Shown: positions 14,666 to 21,574 of the stretch, in pieces | Layout: every line of letters begins with the position of its first letter | How positions within the stretch are numbered: the first letter of the stretch is position 1 | Assembly (NCBI GenBank): GCA_034421295.1 | Contig: DAOUKM010000001.1 | Span: 1-23,998, forward strand | Direction: 5' to 3' | From: CAUZIR01 sp034421295 | GTDB lineage: Bacteria > Chloroflexota > Dehalococcoidia > Lucifugimonadales > UBA2962 | DNA length: 23,998 nucleotides | The notes under the pieces: model-generated | Database searches by the model: none | Told to the model about the DNA's origin: nothing | Seen by the model: the letters and a program-made list of their open reading frames with translations, nothing else | Translations under genes and position numbers: made by a program

Positions 14666-17167
14666 ATGGCGGATCGGAACGCTACCAACGGCGCGTCGGC
14701 GAGAGGCGAAGACGGGGCCGTCGGCGAGGTGATTAAGGCGCTAGAGGATCTCGGCGTGCCGAAGGAGAGCATCACCGAGGTGGTCCGGCAGGCTCAGACC
14801 GGACCCGGAGCCGCGAAACTGTTGGCCACCGATGTCGCCATCGGCGAGCAGGACGTGGAGGACCGGCTCAGCGACAACGCTCGGGTGGTACTGGCCAAGC
14901 GATACCTGCGCAAAAACGAGGCCGGAGAGACGATCGAGTCTCCGGCGGGCATGTTCCGACGGGTCGCCCGGGCGATCTCCGAGCCCGAGCTGCTCTACGG
15001 GTCGGAACAGGACCGAATCCGCGCAGAGGATGACTTCTACGCCATAATGGCGACCCTCGATTTCGTTCCCAACTCCCCCACCCTGATGAACGCGGGAACC
15101 GGGGCCGGCACGCTCTCGGCCTGCTTCGTGATGGGCCTGGAGGACAGCATGGAAGGGATCATGACGACGGCCAAGGAGGCGGCCATGGTCCAAAAGTACG
15201 GTGGCGGCACCGGCTTTTCACTCTCTCCCATACGCCCCAAGGGCGCGGGCATCTCCACCACCCACGGCAAGGCCTGCGGACCGGTGGCGGTCCTCAACCA
15301 CCTCTCATCCGTTTCCACCCTGGTCACCCAGGGAGGCAAGCGGGACGGAGCGAACATGGCGGTAATGGATGTCCATCATCCGGATATCCTCGAGTTCATC
15401 TCCTGCAAGACCGAAGAGGGCAGGATCCACAACTTCAACATCTCGGTCGGTGCGTCGGACGAGTTCATGAACGCGGTCAAAGACGGCACCGACTACGCTC
15501 TTCGCGATCCCCGCACCGGCGAGGTCGCGGGCAGGCTGGACGCACGCGAGGTATTCCCCAAGATCATCACCGGGGCCTGGCGCAACGGCGAGCCGGGGAT
15601 GATCTTCCTGGATGCGGTCAACCGGGACAACCCGACGCCACACCTGGGTCGCATGACGGCAACCAATCCGTGCGGCGAGCAGCCGCTGCTGCCCTACGAG
15701 TCCTGCAATCTCGGCTCCATCAACCTTTCGAAGTTCGTCACCGAGGTCGACGGAAGGCCCACCGTGGACTACGAGCGTCTGAGGGAGGTCGTCCGGACCG
15801 CCACCCGGTTCCTGGACAACGTTATCGATGCCAATGCCTACTCCGTCTACAAGATAGAGGAGATGACCAAGGCGACCAGGAAGATCGGTCTGGGAATCAT
15901 GGGCTTTGCAGACCTGTTGATGGAACTGCACATTCCCTATGACTCTCCCGACGGAGTGGAACTCGGACGGAAGGTCATGCGGATTGTCCGCGAAGAATCC
16001 GATGCCATGTCAGAGGAACTGGCTGGCGTGCGGGGAAGCTTCCCGGAATGGCACAGCAGCAGGTACGGTCCGCAGGGTGAGAACCGGCCGATGCGCAACG
16101 CCTGCCGCCTGACGGTAGCGCCGACCGGTACGATCTCGATGATCGCCGGATGCTCGTCCGGATGCGAACCCGCCTTTGCTCTGAGTTATCACAAGCACAA
16201 CATTCTTGGCGGCGAGAGCCTGATCTATGTGGACCGCACCTTTGAGCAGGCCGCCAGGGGTGGTGGCTTCTACTCGGAAGACCTGATGGCGTATCTGGCC
16301 GACGGCGGCTCGATACAGGACCGCTCCGATGTCCCGGATTGGGCGAAGCGGACGTTCGTTACGGCATCGGACATATCGCCCGAGTACCACGTTCGAATGC
16401 AAGGGGCGTTCCAGGAAAGCGTCGATTCGGGAATTTCAAAGACGATCAACTTCCCTAACTCGGCCACCGAGACGGACGTAAGGACTGCCTATCTACTCGC
16501 CTGGGAGCTCGGGTGCAAGGGAATCACCGTGTACCGGGCCGGCAGCCGCGAACACGAGGTGCTAACGGCCGGAACCGAGCAAATGGACGAAGCGGAGCCC
16601 GACGCACAGGATGCCCTCACGTCGGCGAGGAGTCGGCCGGCCGTAATGCGCGGGGTAACCGAGCGGGTAAGGACCGGCCAGGGCAACATATACGTGACCG
16701 TCAACTATGACGAGCAAGGACGGCCCTTCGAGGTCTTTACCACCCTGGGCAAGGCCGGCAGCATCGAATCCGCCCAACTGGAGGCGATCTCAAGGCTGAT
16801 CTCTCTGGCGCTCAGGTCCGGCATAAAGCCCGAGGCCATCGTTAACCACCTGCGGGGGATAACCAGCGATCCGGTCTGGGACGGAGGCCGACTCGTAAGG
16901 TCGGCCCCCGACGCCGTCGCGTTCGTGTTGCACCAGCATATGCATGACGGAGCCGAGATGGCGATGCGGGACATCGCGTCCGGAAGCGGGGCAGGCTCCG
17001 GCGTCCAGCTCGGGATGATGGCCTCGCACGCGGCGGCAGCGGAGGAGGATGTAGCCAAGACCACTGAGATATTCAGCTCGGTGGCCTGTCCGGAGTGCCG
17101 CAGTTTCCTCATATTCCAAGAGGGTTGCCAGCGCTGTCCGGACTGCGGCTACAACAAGTGCGAGTAG
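14666..17167 (+). CDS. nrdJ: Adenosylcobalamin-dependent (class II) ribonucleoside-diphosphate reductase
   Basis: Reduces ribonucleotides to deoxyribonucleotides with a B12-generated thiyl radical, independent of oxygen. The 833-residue protein shows NSPTLMNAGT (136-145) and KYGGGTGFSLSPIRPKG (177-193). NPCGEQPLLPYE at 334-345 contains N334, the radical C336 and E338. C153 (SACFV) and C347 (ESCNLGSIN) form the redox pair; spacings agree with the Thermotoga maritima enzyme. The C-terminus has CPEC and CQRCPDCGYNKCE, the cysteine-rich tail that re-reduces the active site. No complete N-terminal ATP cone is seen. ATG 14666 follows GGGGGC. Expression is probably governed by NrdR through the boxes upstream of nrdR. 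The organism must make or import cobalamin. Confidence 0.97.
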   Translation: MADRNATNGASARGEDGAVGEVIKALEDLGVPKESITEVVRQAQTGPGAAKLLATDVAIGEQDVEDRLSDNARVVLAKRYLRKNEAGETIESPAGMFRRVARAISEPELLYGSEQDRIRAEDDFYAIMATLDFVPNSPTLMNAGTGAGTLSACFVMGLEDSMEGIMTTAKEAAMVQKYGGGTGFSLSPIRPKGAGISTTHGKACGPVAVLNHLSSVSTLVTQGGKRDGANMAVMDVHHPDILEFISCKTEEGRIHNFNISVGASDEFMNAVKDGTDYALRDPRTGEVAGRLDAREVFPKIITGAWRNGEPGMIFLDAVNRDNPTPHLGRMTATNPCGEQPLLPYESCNLGSINLSKFVTEVDGRPTVDYERLREVVRTATRFLDNVIDANAYSVYKIEEMTKATRKIGLGIMGFADLLMELHIPYDSPDGVELGRKVMRIVREESDAMSEELAGVRGSFPEWHSSRYGPQGENRPMRNACRLTVAPTGTISMIAGCSSGCEPAFALSYHKHNILGGESLIYVDRTFEQAARGGGFYSEDLMAYLADGGSIQDRSDVPDWAKRTFVTASDISPEYHVRMQGAFQESVDSGISKTINFPNSATETDVRTAYLLAWELGCKGITVYRAGSREHEVLTAGTEQMDEAEPDAQDALTSARSRPAVMRGVTERVRTGQGNIYVTVNYDEQGRPFEVFTTLGKAGSIESAQLEAISRLISLALRSGIKPEAIVNHLRGITSDPVWDGGRLVRSAPDAVAFVLHQHMHDGAEMAMRDIASGSGAGSGVQLGMMASHAAAAEEDVAKTTEIFSSVACPECRSFLIFQEGCQRCPDCGYNKCE

Positions 17168-17209
17168 ACGCGGGAGACGTCTGAAGATCTTGCTTCGGAC
17201 GATCGACTA

Positions 17210-17241
17210 GGCCCGTGGCGTCGCGCGCCGAGCCGCGGGCC
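17210..17241 (+). other. GC-rich hairpin between nrdJ and pdxA
   Basis: GGCCCGTGGC (17210-17219) pairs with GCCGCGGGCC (17232-17241), ten pairs including one G-U, around a 12-nt loop. No T-run follows, so it is not a classical terminator, but it could end or protect the nrdJ transcript. Confidence 0.45.
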
Positions 17242-17260
17242 CTCGCCGTGCGGGCAGGGA

Positions 17261-17266
17261 TATAAT
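17261..17266 (+). promoter_or_regulatory. Perfect -10 element for a probably leaderless pdxA transcript
   Basis: TATAAT begins 13 nt before the pdxA ATG, so transcription would start at or within a base or two of the start codon. No -35-like hexamer is visible at 16-18 bp spacing. The absence of a Shine-Dalgarno before the ATG agrees with leaderless translation. Confidence 0.45.
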
Positions 17267-17273
17267 CACCCAC

Positions 17274-18314
17274 ATGGACCATCCGCCCGTCATCGCGATT
17301 ACCATGGGCGATCCGGCCGGCATTGGACCCGAGGTCGTCGCCAGGTCGCTCGCCGACTCCGACCAGTTACCCCCGGCACGGTACGTGGTGATTGGCGACT
17401 CCTCCTCCATCGCCCAGGCTCTCGACCTGATCGGGGCATCATGCGAAGTTAGGGCCTCGGCCGAATTTGACGAGCTCGAATTCGATCACGGTTCTATCAC
17501 CGTTATGGATCCCGGCGGCGTAGACCTTGCCGGCATTGAGGCCGGCATGGTGTCGGCGCAGGCCGGGCGGGCGTCGATCGCCTGGGTGCTACTTGCGGCG
17601 CGGCTGGTGGGCACCGGGGCCGTGGACGCGATGGTCACCGGACCCATCCACAAGGAGGCCTGCAGGCTGGCGGGCTTTGAGGACGTCGGCCACATGGAAA
17701 TACTGCAGCGTTACGCGAATGCGCCGCTGGTCGCGACGATGTTGGTCGCCGAGCAGCTGAGGGTAGTTCACATGACCACGCACAGGTCGCTGGCCAGGGC
17801 CGTCGAGTTCTGCACTCAACAGAACATACTCGCCAAGATACGGCTCACCCATGACCACTTCCAGCGCTGGGGGTTCCCGCGACCGAGGATCGGCGTGGCG
17901 GCACTCAACCCGCACGCCAGCGACGGAGGGCTGATCGGAGATGACGAGGAGAAACGCATCTCCCCTGCCGTCCAGGACGCGAGGTCTGAGGGCATAGATG
18001 CAGTCGGCCCGGTGCCCGCCGACACGATCTTCAACCAGGCGATAGCGGGCCGCTATGACGCTGTACTGGCCATGTACCACGATCAAGGCCACATCGCGAT
18101 CAAGGTCTTCAACTGGGCCAAGAGCATCAGCGTCAACCTAGGCCTGCCCTTTATACGCACGTCGGTAGACCACGGCACGGCGTTCGACATAGCCGGCAAG
18201 GGAATCGCCGATCCGACCAACATGCTTGAGGCGATAAGGGTGGCGGTCAGCCTGGCTGCAGACGGGACCCTGCCCCGTCACGAGCCCGCCAGCCTCTCTG
18301 TGGTGAGCCAATGA
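17274..18314 (+). CDS. pdxA: PdxA-family NAD-dependent 4-phospho-hydroxyacid dehydrogenase (PdxA2-like)
   Basis: A 346-residue member of the PdxA family, which oxidises 4-hydroxythreonine-4-phosphate (PdxA, vitamin B6) or erythronate/threonate-type 4-phosphates (PdxA2). ITMGDPAGIGPEV (9-21), VTGPIHKEA (121-129), LNPHASDGG (211-219), MYHDQGH (267-273) and PFIRTSVDHGTAFDIAGKG are present. The three metal His residues are H170, H214 and H269. The substrate-binding pair His-Thr (GHTE in most members) is here H140-M141 (GHME). YHDQGH and FDIAGKGIAD resemble the PdxA2 branch more than E. coli PdxA. No pdxB or pdxJ is nearby. ATG 17274 fits the family N-terminus, and the gene ends in ATGA shared with proC. 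Family certain; a role in B6 synthesis is uncertain. Confidence 0.85.
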   Translation: MDHPPVIAITMGDPAGIGPEVVARSLADSDQLPPARYVVIGDSSSIAQALDLIGASCEVRASAEFDELEFDHGSITVMDPGGVDLAGIEAGMVSAQAGRASIAWVLLAARLVGTGAVDAMVTGPIHKEACRLAGFEDVGHMEILQRYANAPLVATMLVAEQLRVVHMTTHRSLARAVEFCTQQNILAKIRLTHDHFQRWGFPRPRIGVAALNPHASDGGLIGDDEEKRISPAVQDARSEGIDAVGPVPADTIFNQAIAGRYDAVLAMYHDQGHIAIKVFNWAKSISVNLGLPFIRTSVDHGTAFDIAGKGIADPTNMLEAIRVAVSLAADGTLPRHEPASLSVVSQ

Positions 18315-19114
18315 AGATCGCGTTCATAGGCGGAGGCAGGATGTGCGAGTCCATTGTCGCCGGGATCTTGTCCTCAAGCCTGGCCGCGCCCTCTGACATC
18401 TCGGTGGGCGAGCCGGTGGAGGATCGCCGCAGGGCCCTTTCAGATGAGCACGGGGTGAACGTCCACGCCGACAATGCTGCGGCGGTGGCCGGAGCGGATC
18501 TGGTCGTTCTCTCGGTAAAGCCCCAGTCTCTCGGATCGGTCCTTCCCGGTTTGAGCACGTCGCTGGGCAGCGGTCAGGCGCTCGCCTCAATAGTAGCCGG
18601 CGCCAGAATGCGCTCCATTGCTGACAAGACAGGCCACCAGGCCGTTATAAGAGTCATGCCCAACACGCCCGCCCAGATCGGCGCCGGCGTCTCCGTCTGG
18701 ACTGCGGCAACGGCTGTGACCGACGATCAGCGGGAGGCCGCCCGCTCGGTGGTGGCCACCCTGGGAGAAGAGGTATACGTCGAGAGCGAGGACCTGATCG
18801 ACATGGCCACGGCCCTCAGCGCCAGCGGGCCCGCGTACGTGTTCACGTTCGTAGAGGCACTGATCGACGCCGGGGTCAGCATCGGTATGTCACGCGACCT
18901 GGCCAGTCAACTGGCCATCGAGACGGTCCTGGGCAGTGCGCGGATGGCCAAGGAAACCGGCACGCACCCGGCGGAGTTGCGTAACATGGTTACCTCCCCC
19001 GGCGGAACGACGGCCGCCGCGCTGTTGGAGTTGGAGAGGGGGAGGCTACGACATACGATTATGGGGGCCGTCGCCGCGGCGTACCGGCGCTCAAAGGAGC
19101 TGGTTGACGGCTGA
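18311..19114 (+). CDS. proC: Pyrroline-5-carboxylate reductase
   Basis: Catalyses the last step of proline synthesis, reducing pyrroline-5-carboxylate with NAD(P)H. The 267-residue protein begins KIAFIGGGRMCESIVAGIL, the Rossmann dinucleotide motif. It continues with LVVLSVKPQ, SIVAGARM, IRVMPNTPAQIGAG and the C-terminal dimerisation signature MATALSASGPAYVF...MVTSPGGTTAAALLELE. Length and motifs are normal. The ATG overlaps the end of the pdxA-family gene by four bases, so it is translationally coupled to it. A short spacer of 48 nt leads to yggT, an arrangement (proC-yggT) common in bacteria. Confidence 0.96.
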   Translation: MKIAFIGGGRMCESIVAGILSSSLAAPSDISVGEPVEDRRRALSDEHGVNVHADNAAAVAGADLVVLSVKPQSLGSVLPGLSTSLGSGQALASIVAGARMRSIADKTGHQAVIRVMPNTPAQIGAGVSVWTAATAVTDDQREAARSVVATLGEEVYVESEDLIDMATALSASGPAYVFTFVEALIDAGVSIGMSRDLASQLAIETVLGSARMAKETGTHPAELRNMVTSPGGTTAAALLELERGRLRHTIMGAVAAAYRRSKELVDG

Positions 19115-19162
19115 TAGCTTGCCGGCCCGCCCGCGAGGGCGGCGGCACAGGATCACAAGGCT

Positions 19163-19417
19163 TTGACGTTCTTAGCGCAGTTCGTAAACATACTCGCCTG
19201 GATTTTGTTCGTTGCGATCCTGATCAGATCGATAATCTCCTGGATCAACCTGGAACAGTCCAACCCGCTGGTGGTCATCATCTACCAGATCACCGAGCCC
19301 ATCCTGGCGCCGATCCGGCGGCTGCTACCGAGTTTCGGCGGCCTCGATCTCTCTCCCGTGGTAGCGATCATCATCATCTTCGTCATTCAGCGGATAGTCA
19401 TCGCCTTCGCGCGCTAG
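19163..19417 (+). CDS. yggT: YggT family membrane protein
   Basis: An 84-residue integral membrane protein of unknown precise role. Two hydrophobic segments (about residues 4-27 and 63-82) flank a conserved middle with NPLVVIIYQITEPILAPIRRLLP, the family hallmark. It starts with TTG 19163, preceded by AAGG; no ATG is available. YggT proteins are associated with cell division or membrane insertion in some bacteria, and the gene commonly follows proC, as here. Its stop is only five bases from the stop of the convergent birA gene. Confidence 0.9.
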   Translation: MTFLAQFVNILAWILFVAILIRSIISWINLEQSNPLVVIIYQITEPILAPIRRLLPSFGGLDLSPVVAIIIIFVIQRIVIAFAR

Positions 19418-19422
19418 CCGGG

Positions 19423-20208
19423 CTATGGGGCGTGGCGCTCCGAGAGCGTAACCTCCCCGGCAACTACGGTGGTCACGCCCCGATCTGTCTGGATCAGCAG
19501 GTTCCCTTCCGCATCAACGCCGCAGGCTCTCCCCGACACTCTGCGACCCTGCCATCTGACCTCGATTTCTCTCCCGATCGTCTCCAGCCGCGGGGTCCAG
19601 GTCTCCACCAGGTCTAACCCGCGGCGGACCGCAGAATACAGCTCGTCCAGGCGAGTAAGGACCTGCAGAAGAACCTCGGTTCGGTCCAGGGCCCGCCCGG
19701 CCTGCTCGGCGAGACTGGTCGCAATGCCCCTGATCTCGGAATGATTCTCAGGGCGAAGGTTGACGTTAAGCCCCACTCCAACTATGGCAAAGTCAAGGGA
19801 ACTGGACCGGGACGTAACGCTCTCCACCAGGATGCCCGACAGCTTTTTCCCGGACATCACGACATCGTTGGGCCACTTGATGGCCGCAGGCCGTCCCGTC
19901 GTTGCCACGGCGGTTTCCTGAACCGCCATGGTCGCGGCCATGTTGACCAGGCGCAGCTGGTCCGCCGTGGGACACAGCACCGCGGAGAAAGTGAGATCCT
20001 GACCCGGGTTCGATATCCACCCTCTGCCGAATCTACCCCGTCCCCTGGTCTGCTCTTCGGCGACGACCACGAGGCCATCGTCTGCGCCATCTTCCGCCAG
20101 CCCGCGTGCCTCGTCCATCGTCGATGCCACTCTGGGCACGTAGTGCAGCCGGGCGCCCACGACACCCGAACGCAGCGACCCTAGCCTGGCTAGATCCAGG
20201 TTCCCCAT
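19423..20208 (-). CDS. birA: Biotin--[acetyl-CoA-carboxylase] ligase, catalytic form without DNA-binding domain
   Basis: Activates biotin with ATP and attaches it to the biotin-carboxyl carrier lysine of carboxylases. In 261 residues it has ASTMDEAR (biotin-site start), EEQTRGRGRFGRGW (the adenylate loop), IKWPNDVVMSGKKLSGIL (catalytic Lys region) and GVGLNVN. A small C-terminal beta domain ends with VAGEVTL. There is no N-terminal helix-turn-helix, so unlike E. coli BirA it cannot act as an operon repressor. ATG 20208 starts shortly before the catalytic domain. The gene faces yggT tail to tail with only five bases between stops. Its upstream spacer contains a long inverted repeat. Confidence 0.94.
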   Translation of the reverse strand: MGNLDLARLGSLRSGVVGARLHYVPRVASTMDEARGLAEDGADDGLVVVAEEQTRGRGRFGRGWISNPGQDLTFSAVLCPTADQLRLVNMAATMAVQETAVATTGRPAAIKWPNDVVMSGKKLSGILVESVTSRSSSLDFAIVGVGLNVNLRPENHSEIRGIATSLAEQAGRALDRTEVLLQVLTRLDELYSAVRRGLDLVETWTPRLETIGREIEVRWQGRRVSGRACGVDAEGNLLIQTDRGVTTVVAGEVTLSERHAP

Positions 20209-20259
20209 TTGGACAAAGCCTGTGCATGCCTGCTCCCGGCGAAGAGGGCCGAATCCATC

Positions 20260-20314
20260 TGACCAAACCCCGCGGCGAAGTGACGCAGCCGAACTAGATC
20301 TCGGGGTTTGGTCA
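20260..20314. repeat. 13-bp perfect inverted repeat with inner stem
   Basis: TGACCAAACCCCG (20260-20272) is perfectly complementary to CGGGGTTTGGTCA (20302-20314). The 29-nt interior contains a further CGGC/GCCG stem at its left. It lies between the 2-hydroxyacid dehydrogenase and birA. Neither strand shows a T-run after it, so a classical terminator is unlikely. A rho-assisted or bidirectional terminator, an RNA structure or a small mobile-element relic are options. Confidence 0.75.
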
Positions 20315-20403
20315 CTGATTTCCGGGGATGGTGGTCACCAGCAATCCCGTCTCTTTGATGAACGACCCCGTCTCCAACCGGGGCCGGCCGGGCAAACCCC
20401 CGT

Positions 20404-20435
20404 GGTCGGCGCGTACCGGGGTCGGCGCGTACCGG
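20404..20435. repeat. Tandem duplication of a 16-bp unit
   Basis: GGTCGGCGCGTACCGG occurs twice, head to tail with no mismatch (20404-20419, 20420-20435). The second copy ends at the base next to the stop codon of the 2-hydroxyacid dehydrogenase gene. Confidence 0.9.
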
Positions 20436-21419
20436 CTACGGGTCCAGCACCCCGGGATTGGCGCAGGAGGGGACGGGGTCCCCCTTGAGCGCCGCAGCTA
20501 TGCTGCGCGCTGCGGACATACCCATGGCCGTGAATGTTGCCGAGCTCGCGCTACCTATATGAGGGGTGATGACGACGTTGTCCATTCTGACGAGGGGATG
20601 CCCGGCCGGGATGGGCTCGGGGTCGGTCACGTCCAGCCCGGCGCCGGCGATAACGCCGGCCCGGAGTGCATCTGTGAGCGCTACGGTATCTACCGTGGGG
20701 CCTCGCGAGGTATTGATTAGGAATGCCGTGGACTTCATCAGCGCAATCTCCCTTGCGCCGATGATAGGCCGCGTCTCTGGTCCAAGGGGGACGTGGACGG
20801 AAACGAAATCGGCCTCCGACAGGAGGTCGTCCAGGTCGCTGTAGTCGATCGCGTACCTGAGTTCCTGTTCTTCCTTGCGAGTCCGGGAGTTGTAAATGAC
20901 ACGCATCTCAAAGCCGATGGCGCGCTTGGCAACCGTCTCCCCTATCTGTCCAAGACCAATGATGCCAAGGGTCTTACCGTGTACATCCGCTCCCAGGTAG
21001 GGGACCTGATCGAATGCAGTCCATCCACCCTCACGTATTCGGCGGTCGCCGTACGCCACGCGTCGGGCGACTGCGAGTATGAGTGCGAATGTCAGATCGG
21101 CCGTCGACTCGGCATTCAGGCCGGGGGTGTTGGCGATGATGATGCCCCGGGCGGTTGCCGCCGGCACATCTATGTTATCCATGCCCACCGCACGGGTGGC
21201 GACGATCTTCAGCGATGCCTTCCCGGCTTCAAGCACCTCCTCGTCGACGGTGTCGTCGGCCTCAACCATCATGGCGTCGCAGTTGCCTGCCCACTCGACG
21301 ACTACTTCCTTGGGGGGCGCCGTGCCCTCCGGCCAGACCTCCACCTCACAGCTGCCCTCTAGCAGGGCGACAGCTTCTGGAACGCGGCGACGGGTTACGA
21401 AGACCCTGGGTCTCACCAT
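20436..21419 (-). CDS. D-2-hydroxyacid dehydrogenase (glyoxylate/hydroxypyruvate reductase type)
   Basis: A 327-residue member of the D-isomer-specific 2-hydroxyacid dehydrogenase family. The Rossmann motif GLGQIG is at 155-160. The catalytic triad appears as Arg in LINTSRGPTVD, Glu in DVTDPEP and His in ITPHIGSAS. After the second strand, where NAD enzymes carry an acidic residue, the sequence is YNSRTRK (176-182). This basic pattern suits NADP(H), as in glyoxylate/hydroxypyruvate reductases, and argues against serine-pathway SerA, whose regulatory domains are also absent. ATG 21419 (MVRPRVFVT) was chosen; TTG 21443 would add eight residues. It follows the gamma-glutamyltransferase gene by about 155 nt on the same strand. 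Likely role: reduction of glyoxylate or hydroxypyruvate, by inference. Confidence 0.87.
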   Translation of the reverse strand: MVRPRVFVTRRRVPEAVALLEGSCEVEVWPEGTAPPKEVVVEWAGNCDAMMVEADDTVDEEVLEAGKASLKIVATRAVGMDNIDVPAATARGIIIANTPGLNAESTADLTFALILAVARRVAYGDRRIREGGWTAFDQVPYLGADVHGKTLGIIGLGQIGETVAKRAIGFEMRVIYNSRTRKEEQELRYAIDYSDLDDLLSEADFVSVHVPLGPETRPIIGAREIALMKSTAFLINTSRGPTVDTVALTDALRAGVIAGAGLDVTDPEPIPAGHPLVRMDNVVITPHIGSASSATFTAMGMSAARSIAAALKGDPVPSCANPGVLDP

Positions 21420-21574
21420 GACCCCCGTCGAGCCTTCAGGCAACCTGGCCGCCTAGACATGATGGCGTCCGGTTCCTTGTCCGGCCGCGCGATCGTTTAG
21501 GCCGCCCCGTTCCAGTAACGACCGGCGGGACGCCGACCCGGCCCGCCTGCCGGATGCGGTCGGGTGCCGATCCG

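Noticed and set aside
20260..20314. tRNA-like or intrinsic terminator reading of the 13-bp inverted repeat
   Set aside because: The outer stem is too long for a tRNA acceptor, no T-loop or anticodon arm can be drawn, and neither strand has a T-run after the stem.
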